The notes beneath the pieces are model-generated. The model was not told the DNA's origin. It did no database searches and saw only the letters and a list, made by a program, of their open reading frames with translations. A DNA stretch of 64,000 nt from Dehalobacterium formicoaceticum (GTDB lineage Bacteria > Bacillota > Dehalobacteriia > Dehalobacteriales > Dehalobacteriaceae). The DNA is taken from positions 248,001 to 312,000 of the forward strand of contig NZ_CP022121.1 of the NCBI RefSeq assembly GCF_002224645.1, read 5' to 3'. A program made the translations under genes and the position numbers. Positions 25,545 through 33,913 of this stretch are shown one piece after another (the stretch's first letter is position 1; each line of letters begins with the position of its first letter).

Positions 25545-26160
25545 GTTTAATAATTACTCCTTCAATCGTATCGGCCACGTTTTTACAAACTTCCAGGATA
25601 TTTCTCAGACGCTCATAGATCTCTTTCCATTTTATGACCTCAATGGTCGGGATAGAAGCACTGAATAATCCTCCGAGGGCTTTCCTGAATACGACCTCTG
25701 CTTCTTCCTCCAATCGATTGATTTCCACAATGATTTTCTGTAAATTCTGGTTCTGATGAACAACTTTAAATTCTTTTATTAAGCAAATAACCTGGGCGGT
25801 ACTTTTGACTACCAGATCGCTTATTCCCTTGGCCTCAGATGTTGCTCTCTTGATCTGAAACATATTAAAACGGTTGGCGGCAGCTTCAATATCATCGGCA
25901 ATATCATCCATTCTTTTGCCGATAATGTAAATATCTTCTCTGTCAATGGGAGTGATAAAGGTTTTGTTCAGTTCCTTAAAAATGCGCTGCAAGGTCTGAT
26001 TGCATTTTACCTCCGCTGCTTTAATTTCTTTAACTTTATCTTCTCCATCAGCCGGTTCGTAAATAAAATTTCTCAGCATTTCTCCGGAAGTATGAATTCT
26101 TTTGGCCAGCAAAACAAACAAGTCATAAAACCTATCATCCTTAGGAGAAAATTTAAACAT
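25537..26160 (-). CDS. DUF47 family protein (PhoU-like, PiT-associated)
   Basis: 207 residues, all-helical, starting FKFSPKDDRFYDLFVLLAKRI. It contains EREDIYIIGKRMDDIADDIEAAA-type PhoU-like E/DxxxD metal motifs (the IDREDIYIIGKRMDDIAD segment) and a C-terminal KWKEIYERLRNILEVCKNVADTIE segment. DUF47 proteins are thought to regulate or couple to the adjacent PiT transporter. It overlaps pit by 8 nt and starts 3 nt after the DUF3786 stop. Confidence 0.92.
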   Translation of the reverse strand: MFKFSPKDDRFYDLFVLLAKRIHTSGEMLRNFIYEPADGEDKVKEIKAAEVKCNQTLQRIFKELNKTFITPIDREDIYIIGKRMDDIADDIEAAANRFNMFQIKRATSEAKGISDLVVKSTAQVICLIKEFKVVHQNQNLQKIIVEINRLEEEAEVVFRKALGGLFSASIPTIEVIKWKEIYERLRNILEVCKNVADTIEGVIIKHA

Positions 26161-26163
26161 TCT

Positions 26164-26760
26164 TTAACCCCCATTCCTGAATCTTTGAGCAACGGCAATG
26201 CCTAACATGTATAAGGTTGATGTTGATAAATGACAGCTCACCTGATTATCAAACAAAATATTAGCCCGGGCGGGAAATTCTTCATCTTTTCCCCAAATCA
26301 AAATCTGCATAGAAATTTTGGGCAGAACCTGAATCCTAAAAGCGGCATCCCCACCCTTAATGGCAACTCCCTCCAGGGCTTCTCCCTTTTTTCGAAACAA
26401 AGAAATATCTTCCCCGAATTGTTCTGCCAAAGGCTCAAAAGCTTCCTTGATAAAGGGCTGATAGTGGTGCTGCCCCTCCGGCAGCTCCAGAAAGGAAACC
26501 CAGCCTTGCCCGGTGTGGGGAAGGATCGTACTTTCCGCCAAATACTGATATATGATAATCTTTTCTTCCATGGACAATTCATCCGGAAAAATCTCTCCGG
26601 TCGGCCAATAAACCTGAATGGGTATATTCAAATAGTTGAATTTTAAAAAAGGTTCTTCCCAAATAACATTGGCCAAATCCGCCATCACTTGAGGCCTTCG
26701 ATTTTGAAAAGCTGTCAGTGAATAATTAAAGGCATCCTGAAATTGATGTCTTTCTTTCAT
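26164..26760 (-). CDS. DUF3786 domain protein
   Basis: 198 residues matching DUF3786 of anaerobes: an N-terminal helix, the strand pair YLNIPIQVYWPTGEIFPD, the middle motif IIIYQYLAESTILPHTGQGW, and late VLPKISMQILIWGKDEEFPA and STLYMLGIAVAQR. Function is unknown; in other anaerobes relatives lie near corrinoid or metal proteins. Here it is first in a three-gene run with DUF47 and PiT, which may be simple adjacency. Confidence 0.8.
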   Translation of the reverse strand: MKERHQFQDAFNYSLTAFQNRRPQVMADLANVIWEEPFLKFNYLNIPIQVYWPTGEIFPDELSMEEKIIIYQYLAESTILPHTGQGWVSFLELPEGQHHYQPFIKEAFEPLAEQFGEDISLFRKKGEALEGVAIKGGDAAFRIQVLPKISMQILIWGKDEEFPARANILFDNQVSCHLSTSTLYMLGIAVAQRFRNGG

Positions 26761-26968
26761 ATTTGCTCATCCCCTTATATTTTTCATAGGGAAACGCCTT
26801 CCCCATATTGTATGATCGGTGTCTCTTTATTCTTCCTCACCTGCAATCATATCCCTCTCACTTGATCTTGACAATGCTGCAATGCTTTTTGAGCAATAAC
26901 ATGTTCTTCTCTCTTAAAAACCCTTCTTCTAAAGAAAATTCTCTTCAAAATTAATTTGTGATATTTTG

Positions 26969-26977
26969 TGATATAAT
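26969..26977 (+). promoter_or_regulatory. Extended -10 promoter
   Basis: TGATATAAT (TGnTATAAT) lies 35 nt before the start of the small basic protein gene and overlaps the second copy of a direct repeat TTGTGATAT at 26956-26974. No good -35 is seen. The rest of the gap 26761-26990 holds no ORF or hairpin that I recognise. Confidence 0.5.
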
Positions 26978-27011
26978 GATACCCTAAGGCTTGTTAATTG
27001 GAGGGGTCCTG

Positions 27012-27173
27012 ATGACGGATAAAACCAGAGAAATTATGCAAAGAATTATAGATGAAAAAAAACAAAAAAGTGCTTCCCAGGGATTGAACAAACGGGCTCC
27101 GGCCAGCATCGGCAGCAATCAGCCGGGTATTAAGAAAAAGAAACCGAAAAAAGGCGGCTTATTTGACAAATAG
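27012..27173 (+). CDS. Small basic protein (53 aa), unknown function
   Basis: GGAGGGG lies 5 nt before the ATG at 27012. The product starts MTDKTREIMQRIIDEKKQKS and ends in a lysine-rich tail KKKKPKKGGLFDK. It has no membrane helix. The charge pattern suggests nucleic-acid binding, but no family is recognised. It lies 43 nt before topB on the same strand and probably shares its transcript. The good ribosome site and an extended -10 promoter support a real gene. Confidence 0.65.
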   Translation: MTDKTREIMQRIIDEKKQKSASQGLNKRAPASIGSNQPGIKKKKPKKGGLFDK

Positions 27174-27216
27174 CAATGAATGTAAATGAAAGAAATGGAA
27201 TTGAGGGTTAATGACC

Positions 27217-29286
27217 ATGAAGAAACTCGTTTTAGCCGAAAAGCCCAGCGTAGCCCGGGAAATTGCACAGGTATTAAAATGCACCCATAAAAATAAAGGC
27301 TTTATTGAAGGGCCTGATTATGTGGTCACCTGGGCTTTAGGACATCTCGTCACTCTGGCGGAGCCGGAGGACTATCACGATAAATATAAGGAATGGCGTC
27401 TGGAGGATCTCCCCATGATTCCGGGACGGATGAAGCTCAAGGTGATCCGGCAGACCTCACATCAATATCAAACGGTAAAAAAACTGATGAAACGGAATGA
27501 TATCAGCGAATTGGTAATTGCCACCGATGCCGGGCGGGAAGGAGAACTGGTGGCGCGCTGGATTATGGTGCTGGCTGATTGGAAAAAACCTTTCAGCCGC
27601 TTATGGATTTCTTCCCAAACAGATGCGGCCATTCGGGAAGGGTTCGCTCATCTAAAGCCGGGTAAAGATTATAATAAGCTGTATGATGCGGCTGTCGCCC
27701 GGGCAGAAGCAGACTGGTTAGTGGGGCTCAACGTCACCCGCGCCTTAACCTGTAAATTTAATGCCCAGCTCAATGCGGGCCGGGTACAAACACCCACCCT
27801 GTCCATGATTGTCCAAAGAGAAGAGGAGATTAACAATTTTCGGCCTGTTGACTATTGGACCATTCGGGCAGATTTTGGATCATTTTTTGGGGACTGGCGG
27901 GATTCATCGGGACAAAGCCGGATTTTTAATCTTGCTCAAGGGGAAGAAATCCTTGCCCGCATCCAGAATCAAACCGGGACCATTAAAGAAGTTAAAACGG
28001 AAAAGAAAAGCGAACCGGCGCCTCTCGCTTATGATCTGACGGAACTACAGCGGGATGCCAACCGACGTTTTGGCTGGGCCGCTCAGAAAACCTTATCTGT
28101 ACTCCAGAATCTTTATGAACAGCACAAGCTAGTCTCCTATCCCCGGACAGATTCACGGTACATTACCTCCGACATGGCACCCACTCTCCCGGCTCGCTTG
28201 AAAGGGATGGCTGCCGGCTCCTATCTGTCTTTGGTGCAGCCCCTTCTAGGGAAAACCCTGTCACTAACCAAACGGTTTGTGGATAACAGCAAGGTGACGG
28301 ATCACCACGCCATTATTCCCACAGAACAGCCCTTAAACCTGGCCGCCCTCAGTCATGATGAAAAAAACCTCTATGATCTGATCGCCAAAAGATTTATTTC
28401 TCTGCTTTATCCGCCTTATCGTTATGAGCAGATCACCCTGGTGACAGAAGTCAAGGGAGAAAAATTCTATGCTAAGGGGAGAAGAGTAATCGATCAGGGA
28501 TGGCGTGCCGTAAGCGCTCCGTCAAAAGAAAAGGACGAAGTCTCTGATGATCAGGTGCCGGAACAATCATTGGATCTGTTTAAAAAAGGAGAAACAAAAC
28601 AGGTTAAGAAGGTGCTCCTGAAAAGAGCTAAAACCAAGCCCCCTGCCCGATACAACGAAGCTACCCTCCTTACTGCCATGGAAAACCCCGGTAAATTCAT
28701 TGAGGACGAGGAACTGCGGGAAACCATGAAAGGAAGTGGGCTGGGGACACCGGCAACCCGGGCGGAAATCATTGAAAAATTGCTCCATACCAGCTACATC
28801 GAACGCCATGGTAAGGAACTGGTGCCAACCTCAAAAGGAAAGCAATTAATCAAATTGGTCGCACCTGATTTGAGATCCCCGGAGTTAACCGCCAAATGGG
28901 AACAACAGCTTTCCGATATTGCCCAGGGCAAAGGGAAAAAGGAGGCTTTTATCTCCGACATTCAGGCCAACACGGAGCACCTGGTAAAAGAAATCGCAAA
29001 CGACGAGGAATCCGTTTATAAAGCAGATAATATCAGCAAAACCAAGTGTCCTATGTGCGGTAAATACATGCTCCTGGTCAACGGAAAAAGAGGGCGCATG
29101 CTCTCCTGTCCCGACCGAGGGTGTGGATACCGGCAGCAGGAAAAGCAAGAAGAATTCGGTAATTTCCGCAGTTCCAAAAAGGCCAGCATGGTTAATCAAA
29201 AGCTGATTAATACTTATTCCGACAAAGAGGATGTAGGAACCAGCTTAGGCGATCTTTTAAAAAAAGCTATGGCCAAGAAAAAGTAG
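27217..29286 (+). CDS. topB: DNA topoisomerase III (type IA)
   Basis: Relaxes and decatenates DNA. The Toprim domain opens the protein (KKLVLAEKPSVAREIAQVL) with ATDAGREGELVARW near residue 105. The active-site Tyr is in LVSYPRTDSRYIT (about residue 310), and GLGTPATRAEIIEKL is the conserved type IA motif. The C-terminal zinc ribbon CPMCGKYMLL...CPDRGCGY carries four Cys, and the extreme end is lysine-rich. An ATG at 27211 is also in frame, but spacing to GAGGG favours 27217 (689 residues). A hairpin terminator follows at 29307. Confidence 0.95.
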   Translation: MKKLVLAEKPSVAREIAQVLKCTHKNKGFIEGPDYVVTWALGHLVTLAEPEDYHDKYKEWRLEDLPMIPGRMKLKVIRQTSHQYQTVKKLMKRNDISELVIATDAGREGELVARWIMVLADWKKPFSRLWISSQTDAAIREGFAHLKPGKDYNKLYDAAVARAEADWLVGLNVTRALTCKFNAQLNAGRVQTPTLSMIVQREEEINNFRPVDYWTIRADFGSFFGDWRDSSGQSRIFNLAQGEEILARIQNQTGTIKEVKTEKKSEPAPLAYDLTELQRDANRRFGWAAQKTLSVLQNLYEQHKLVSYPRTDSRYITSDMAPTLPARLKGMAAGSYLSLVQPLLGKTLSLTKRFVDNSKVTDHHAIIPTEQPLNLAALSHDEKNLYDLIAKRFISLLYPPYRYEQITLVTEVKGEKFYAKGRRVIDQGWRAVSAPSKEKDEVSDDQVPEQSLDLFKKGETKQVKKVLLKRAKTKPPARYNEATLLTAMENPGKFIEDEELRETMKGSGLGTPATRAEIIEKLLHTSYIERHGKELVPTSKGKQLIKLVAPDLRSPELTAKWEQQLSDIAQGKGKKEAFISDIQANTEHLVKEIANDEESVYKADNISKTKCPMCGKYMLLVNGKRGRMLSCPDRGCGYRQQEKQEEFGNFRSSKKASMVNQKLINTYSDKEDVGTSLGDLLKKAMAKKK

Positions 29287-29306
29287 CCTCGTTAAAATAA
29301 AAGTGC

Positions 29307-29345
29307 AGGGACGTCTTGGATTTCACTCCATGACGTCCCTTGTTT
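29307..29345 (+). terminator. Rho-independent terminator of topB
   Basis: A perfect 9-bp stem (AGGGACGTC/GACGTCCCT) with a 16-nt loop is followed by TGTTT. It lies 20 nt past the topB stop. The short T run makes efficiency uncertain. Confidence 0.7.
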
Positions 29346-29361
29346 AGACCAAAACTTTGCA

Positions 29362-29389
29362 TTGACGAAATTCTTCATTTTGTTATAGT
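29362..29389 (+). promoter_or_regulatory. Promoter of the 2-oxoacid:ferredoxin oxidoreductase operon
   Basis: -35 TTGACG (29362-29367), a 16-bp spacer and -10 TATAGT (29384-29389). Transcription from here would give an untranslated leader of about 150 nt before the first gene. Confidence 0.65.
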
Positions 29390-29443
29390 ATATTTAGTTA
29401 GAATGATATCTTTTTCTACATCCTTTGTGCATCCATAAAACTG

Positions 29444-29529
29444 AGATGCAGCGTTAGTTTAGGAAATACCTGCATCTAATAACAATGGATAAGCTTTGGA
29501 AATTATCCGGGGGGTCTGCGGAACTCCCC
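29444..29529 (+). promoter_or_regulatory. Structured mRNA leader of unknown class
   Basis: Three hairpins can be drawn in the leader: AGATGCAG/CTGCATCT (29444-29477, perfect 8 bp), GGATAA/TTATCC (29487-29508), and GGGG/CCCC (29511-29529), which ends 5 nt before the AAGGAGG of the first gene. I recognise no T-box, SAM, THF or TPP riboswitch motif. There is no T run after the last stem, so control, if any, would be at translation. Confidence 0.4.
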
Positions 29530-29548
29530 TGTTAAGGAGGTCCCTTTA

Positions 29549-30103
29549 ATGTTAGAAATGCGCATTCACGGCCGGGGCGGACAAGGTGTGGTCACCCTGG
29601 CTGAGCTTTTAGGCAAAGCTGCGCTGAAGGCAGGACAAGAGGTACAAACCCTGCCCTTCTTTGGTGTGGAACGAAGAGGCGCTGCCGTCAAAGCCGCTGT
29701 TCGCTTTGACACAAAGCCCATTAAGGTTCATTCCCAATCTTATCATCCTCATATTCTGGTGCTTATGAATCAAAACCTGCTCCCCATCGGCTTGGGAGAC
29801 GGGATCGCCCAGGAGGGGATCATTATCTCTAATGGCACCCATCCCCTGGCCATTGACCAAAAACAATGGCTGGTAGACGCCACCGGCATTGCTTTAGATA
29901 GTGATCTTGTCATTGGGGGAGAACCTTTTATTAATGTGCCCATGTTGGGGGCACTCGCCCGGATTCTGGAGATTCCTTTTCCCTTGGTAGAGGAAACCAT
30001 CCGGGAGCAATGGACTGAAAAAAAAGCCCTTCCCAATGTGAGGGCAGCCCAGAAATCCTATGAATCTGTCAAAGTTGTACAGGGAGGTGCTATCCATGAC
30101 TAA
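29549..30103 (+). CDS. 2-oxoacid:ferredoxin oxidoreductase, gamma subunit
   Basis: 184 residues with the gamma-domain signature at the start: MRIHGRGGQGVVTLAELLGKAA, then TLPFFGVERRGAAVKAAVRFD and PHILVLMNQ. The subunit carries the domain that binds part of CoA and stabilises the complex. AAGGAGG lies 8 nt before the ATG. It heads a gamma-delta-alpha-beta operon and overlaps the delta gene by 8 nt. The complex oxidises a 2-oxoacid to acyl-CoA and reduces ferredoxin; pyruvate or a branched-chain 2-oxoacid are the likely substrates. Confidence 0.92.
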   Translation: MLEMRIHGRGGQGVVTLAELLGKAALKAGQEVQTLPFFGVERRGAAVKAAVRFDTKPIKVHSQSYHPHILVLMNQNLLPIGLGDGIAQEGIIISNGTHPLAIDQKQWLVDATGIALDSDLVIGGEPFINVPMLGALARILEIPFPLVEETIREQWTEKKALPNVRAAQKSYESVKVVQGGAIHD

Positions 30104-30353
30104 ATCTGTCGTCTTTCCTCTATCCCAACCGACAAGAGGAGCCGGTGGCCCTACCGGTACCTGGCGCACTATCCGCCCGGTTTTAGATCCTGAAAAATGC
30201 AATGGATGTCTCTTATGCTGGATCTTTTGTCCGGAGGGTGTCATCCGCAAAGAAGATCGCAGCGTTGATTATGATTATTGCAAAGGCTGTGGTATCTGTG
30301 CGGTGGAGTGTCCCCAGAAGGCATTTACTATGGTAAAGGAGGAGGAGGAATAA
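30096..30353 (+). CDS. 2-oxoacid:ferredoxin oxidoreductase, delta subunit (ferredoxin-like)
   Basis: 85 residues with two [4Fe-4S] motifs: CNGCLLCWIFCPEGV and CKGCGICAVECPQKA. It passes electrons from the TPP site to ferredoxin. The frame is open further upstream, but the ATG at 30096, after AGGGAGG and overlapping the gamma stop, gives the conserved start with GPTGTWRTIRPV. The TAA stop shares one base with the alpha-subunit ATG. Confidence 0.94.
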   Translation: MTKSVVFPLSQPTRGAGGPTGTWRTIRPVLDPEKCNGCLLCWIFCPEGVIRKEDRSVDYDYCKGCGICAVECPQKAFTMVKEEEE

Positions 30354-31480
30354 TGAAAAAAATTCTTGATACGGGAAATGCGGCTTGTGCTCTGGCAGTT
30401 AAAGCTGCCCATGTGGATATGATTGCCGCTTATCCCATTACTCCTCAAACCTCGATTGCAGAAAAGCTGGCTTCTTATATTGGTTCTGGAGAAATGAACG
30501 CCAAGTATCTCCCTGTGGAATCAGAGCACAGCGCATTAAGCGCGATTTCGGCCGCATCCACTGTCGGTGCCAGGGTCTTTACCGCCACCTCATCCCAGGG
30601 TTTATTGTATATGCATGAAATTATTCATTATGCGGCCGGAGGACGGCTGCCTTTGGTTATGGCCAATGTGAACCGTGCCGTATGTGCTCCCTGGTGTCTT
30701 TATGTGGATCACCAGGATTCCATTTCCCAGCGGGATACCGGCTGGATTCAGTTCTACGCTGCTTCCAACCAGGAAATTTATGATACTGTCTTCTTGGCCT
30801 ATAAGGTAGCCGAAGCAAGCAATGTTCCCGTGATGGTCAACTTTGACGGCTTCTTGCTCTCCCATTCCATGATGCCCTTCCAACTGGTGGAACAGGAAGT
30901 GATCGATAAGTTTTTACCTCCCTATGAGCCCGCTTGGCAACTTCATCCAAAATGGGGCGGTACCTTTGCCAACGTGACCCCTTCCCATGAATATGTGCCT
31001 ATTCGCACCCGGCAGGCCGAGGATATTATGAAAACCGGTGATCTGATCAAGAAGTTCAGCCGGGAATATCAGGAGCTGACCGGTCATTGGCACGGTGATC
31101 TTTTCGATGTTTACCGTCAGGACGGGGCAGAGGTCTTTCTCCTCTCCATGGGCTCCATGGCTGCGGAAATGGAAATTGCCGTCGATATGCTGCGAGAAGA
31201 AGGAATTCCTGCCGCTGGACTCCGTCTCCGCGTCTTTCGCCCTTTCCCGGGAGCAGAACTTTCTCAGATCTTGCCTCAGGGTGCCAAATTATTGGTCTTT
31301 GACCGCAACTGTGCCTTCGGTACGGGCGGGGGTGCTCTCTTAAGCGAAGCCAAGAACGCTTTGTTTGACCGCAGAGACAATCTTAAAGTAGCGGGACAGA
31401 TTATGGGTTTAGGCGGAGAAGACCTGCCTGCCGCATATTTAGCGCAAAAAGCCCGGGAAATGATGGAGGTGATAAAATGA
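30353..31480 (+). CDS. 2-oxoacid:ferredoxin oxidoreductase, alpha subunit
   Basis: 375 residues; begins MKKILDTGNAACALAVKAA with the diagnostic AAYPITPQTSIAEKL and VESEHSALSAISAAS, then TATSSQGLLYMHE. It holds the pyrimidine-binding TPP domain and the C-terminal transketolase-like domain (MAAEMEIAVDMLREEG). The ATG at 30353 follows AAGGAGGAGGAG. Relatives are often annotated pyruvate:ferredoxin oxidoreductase (porA), but VorA-type enzymes share this architecture, so I do not assign a symbol. Confidence 0.94.
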   Translation: MKKILDTGNAACALAVKAAHVDMIAAYPITPQTSIAEKLASYIGSGEMNAKYLPVESEHSALSAISAASTVGARVFTATSSQGLLYMHEIIHYAAGGRLPLVMANVNRAVCAPWCLYVDHQDSISQRDTGWIQFYAASNQEIYDTVFLAYKVAEASNVPVMVNFDGFLLSHSMMPFQLVEQEVIDKFLPPYEPAWQLHPKWGGTFANVTPSHEYVPIRTRQAEDIMKTGDLIKKFSREYQELTGHWHGDLFDVYRQDGAEVFLLSMGSMAAEMEIAVDMLREEGIPAAGLRLRVFRPFPGAELSQILPQGAKLLVFDRNCAFGTGGGALLSEAKNALFDRRDNLKVAGQIMGLGGEDLPAAYLAQKAREMMEVIK

Positions 31481-32409
31481 GTGTAAAACTGAAAGATTTT
31501 TCTGAAACTGAATTTGTCGTCTCCGGCTCGGCAGCCTGTGCCGGTTGTCCTTCTGTCATGGCCTTGCGTGTGGTTGGGAAAGCCCTGGGGGAAAACGCCA
31601 TTATGATTATGACTCCCTCCTGTGCCGTAGCCAGCATCGGGCTATTGCCCAAATCCTGTTATTCCGTGCCCACCCTGAACATTTGCTTCGCCTCAGCCGG
31701 CGCTTCTGCCGGCGGTATGTCTCTGGCTTTGGACGCTCTTTATGAAAAAGGCCGTCTCCAGGGAGAAAAGCCCACCGTGTTTAACTGGGTGGGGGATGGC
31801 GGCACTTATGATATCGGCTTCCAAGGTATTTCTGCCGCAGCAGAAAGAAACGATGATTTTATCCATTTTTGCTACAACAATGAGGCTTATTCCAATACAG
31901 GGGTACAAAGAAGCGGGGCGACACCCCTTTATGCCACCACCACTACCACCCCTTTTGGCAAAGAAGTTAACCGGAAGAATCTGCCCCTTTTGATGCTGGA
32001 GCACCGGATTCCTTATGTAGCCACTGCTTCTCTGGCCTATCCCATGGATTTGTACCGCAAAGTAGCCAAGGCCAAGAGCATCAAAGGCTTCAAATATATT
32101 GAGGTTCATGCCCCCTGTTATCCCGGATGGAAATTTGCTGCCAGTGATACAGTGCAGATGAGCCGATTAGCAGTAAAATCCGGCGCCTGGATGCTGTGGG
32201 AAGGAGAATACGGCAAATTAACCCTGAATAATCCCACTGCCCTGTATGCCCAAGGAAAAGCAGCAACCATTCCTGTGGAGGAATATATCGGGTGCCAGGG
32301 TCGCTATGCCCATTTGATGAAAAGCCCGGAAAAAGATACCTACCTGGCAGAATTAGAAGAAGAAGTTAAACGAGGATTAATCTTTATGGCTGGACGAGCA
32401 GAATTATAA
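31477..32409 (+). CDS. 2-oxoacid:ferredoxin oxidoreductase, beta subunit
   Basis: 310 residues, the TPP pyrophosphate-binding subunit. The TPP motif is GDGGTYDIGFQGIS to FCYNNEAYSNTG. Cysteines in SAACAGCPSVMALR and a late CYPGW match the [4Fe-4S] ligands of PorB. It overlaps alpha by 4 nt and is followed 10 nt later by a strong terminator, so the operon is exactly four genes. The PorB-like EAYSNTGVQRSGATP favours pyruvate as substrate, but not conclusively. Confidence 0.94.
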   Translation: MSVKLKDFSETEFVVSGSAACAGCPSVMALRVVGKALGENAIMIMTPSCAVASIGLLPKSCYSVPTLNICFASAGASAGGMSLALDALYEKGRLQGEKPTVFNWVGDGGTYDIGFQGISAAAERNDDFIHFCYNNEAYSNTGVQRSGATPLYATTTTTPFGKEVNRKNLPLLMLEHRIPYVATASLAYPMDLYRKVAKAKSIKGFKYIEVHAPCYPGWKFAASDTVQMSRLAVKSGAWMLWEGEYGKLTLNNPTALYAQGKAATIPVEEYIGCQGRYAHLMKSPEKDTYLAELEEEVKRGLIFMAGRAEL

Positions 32410-32419
32410 AAAATCAAAG

Positions 32420-32464
32420 AAAGACCTGTCACGAAACATTATTGAAAGTTCGTGACAGGTCTTT
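32420..32464. terminator. Strong bidirectional terminator
   Basis: A perfect 16-bp stem (AAAGACCTGTCACGAA and its complement) with a 13-nt loop lies between the convergent beta-subunit and hepT genes and ends 3 nt before the hepT stop codon. It likely serves both. Confidence 0.85.
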
Positions 32465-32467
32465 GAA

Positions 32468-32872
32468 TTATTTCTTTAGCATAATTTTCGAAAATTCAAG
32501 TAAGTCTTCTAAATGGTTCTCAATCACCTTCTGTACTATTTCCAGATTCATCTTTTGATAATCATGAACAGCTATATTTCGAAAACCTACCATGCTCTTC
32601 AAGCTTTTTGCCAGGTGTTCATCAATAATCTTATTATCATATAAAAAATCAAATACATCCTTCGTGCTTTGTGGTATTCCAAATTTATTTTCCAAAACAT
32701 AATGCATGGCTAAATCAATACTTGCTTCACAAGCCCTTTGAATATTCAAGATAATTGAATCCTGTTTGGTATAATTACTCAGGTTTTCTGGTGTATTCTG
32801 ATATTCCTCTTTTACCCTGTTTATACATCTCTCAATAGTCTGACCCTTATTAAGAACAACATCATTTACCAT
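32468..32872 (-). CDS. hepT: HepT-like toxin (HEPN domain RNase, DUF86)
   Basis: 134 residues with the HEPN fold. The catalytic RX4HXY motif is intact as RNIAVHDY near residue 100, preceded by SIILNIQRACEASIDLAMH. HEPN toxins of this family cleave RNA, and are kept silent by the MntA partner, which AMPylates the Tyr in the motif. The frame is open from 32890, but AGAGGG spaced before ATG 32872 and an 11-nt overlap with mntA decide the start. AT-rich composition suggests mobility. Confidence 0.92.
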   Translation of the reverse strand: MVNDVVLNKGQTIERCINRVKEEYQNTPENLSNYTKQDSIILNIQRACEASIDLAMHYVLENKFGIPQSTKDVFDFLYDNKIIDEHLAKSLKSMVGFRNIAVHDYQKMNLEIVQKVIENHLEDLLEFSKIMLKK

Positions 32873-33266
32873 AAACAGTCCCTCTTTCAATTATCTTATC
32901 AATAATATCTTTTCGCTCTTCATTTAATCTTGCATATTTTTTTAAGACTAAAAGCTCATAATTCATCCTTCGCAGTTCATCTTTGCAATACACTATTTTA
33001 CCTTTGCCTACCACCTGAGACTGAAATACCGTCGATGATTTCCCCAGATCGACCAGATCTACTCTTTTATTTAAAATATCCGCCAATTCTTGACCAATTA
33101 TAAATACGTCATAACTATCGATATTTTTATTACTGAGAAAGGCAATATCAATATCACTATCTCTATGAACCACTCCCTTAACTGCAGAGCCAAATATATA
33201 AATAACATCCGGTGATATTTTTTTTATTAAATATTGCTTGATCAGTTCAATATCCCTATCCTGCAT
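32862..33266 (-). CDS. mntA: MntA-like antitoxin (minimal nucleotidyltransferase)
   Basis: 134 residues with the nucleotidyltransferase motif GSX10DXD: FGSAVKGVVHRDSDIDIAF near residue 26, and a later VDLVDL supplying the third acid. In characterised pairs it transfers AMP to the HEPN toxin. It precedes and overlaps hepT by 11 nt. GTGGAGAG lies before the ATG, and TGATATACT upstream (around 33311-33319) resembles an extended -10 on the minus strand. Confidence 0.92.
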   Translation of the reverse strand: MQDRDIELIKQYLIKKISPDVIYIFGSAVKGVVHRDSDIDIAFLSNKNIDSYDVFIIGQELADILNKRVDLVDLGKSSTVFQSQVVGKGKIVYCKDELRRMNYELLVLKKYARLNEERKDIIDKIIERGTVYGK

Positions 33267-33452
33267 TAAAATCTCTCCACTTTTAGATTTCTAATTTTAT
33301 TGTAACAGTATATCATATATTGTTAATAAATTAAATCCTCGGTAAACCTTTCCAATAAGGCTGTCCGAAGTTCGACAGAGTTGCTGGGATAATCCCACTA
33401 TTTCCCTGTGTGATTTTCGCATATCTTAAACGAAATTATTGATAATAAGAAT

Positions 33453-33881
33453 ATGAATAAAACAATCACACCATATAAATACTTGATTTATGGTCTGCTG
33501 GGCATCTGTCTGGAAATTTTTTGGACCGGCTTTCAATCTCTTCTTTATTCCGACTACACTATGGAAGGGAGAACCTATGTCTGGATGTTTTTCATCTATG
33601 GTCTCGCGGTCTTTCTGGAACCGCTTCAAGACAAATTGAAAGAAGAAAACTTTTTCTTCCGGGGCACAATTTACATGCTGCTGATTTTTTTTGTAGAGCT
33701 GGCCGCAGGTCTCATGCTGCGTTCCTTAATCGGGGAGTGTCCATGGAATTATGGTGCTCACGGCTTGATATACAGCATTATTACCCCCTACTTTATTCCT
33801 GTTTGGTTTGTCCTGGGGCTGATGTTTGAAAAGGTGCATGATTTTCTTGACGCAATCTTTTCCCTCTATCACCAAAGTTAA
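33453..33881 (+). CDS. CmpB-like putative ABC transporter permease (PF06541 type)
   Basis: 142 residues, four predicted membrane helices (TPYKYLIYGLLGICLEIFWTG, VWMFFIYGLAVFLEPL, RGTIYMLLIFFVELAAGLML and a last one at ITPYFIPVWFVLGLMFE). The ECPWNY motif between the third and fourth helices is typical of the CmpB family. Function is not established and no ATPase gene is beside it. Two short hairpins (CTGTC/GACAG near 33360-33380 and a TGGGATAATCCCA palindrome near 33385) lie in the 190-bp gap upstream. Confidence 0.8.
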   Translation: MNKTITPYKYLIYGLLGICLEIFWTGFQSLLYSDYTMEGRTYVWMFFIYGLAVFLEPLQDKLKEENFFFRGTIYMLLIFFVELAAGLMLRSLIGECPWNYGAHGLIYSIITPYFIPVWFVLGLMFEKVHDFLDAIFSLYHQS

Positions 33882-33913
33882 ACTATGACCTGTGATATTA
33901 AAATCAAGTGTCT

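Noticed and set aside
29389-29548. T-box or known metabolite riboswitch in the oxidoreductase leader
   Set aside because: No T-box sequence, no specifier loop and no terminator/antiterminator pair; no known riboswitch core recognised.
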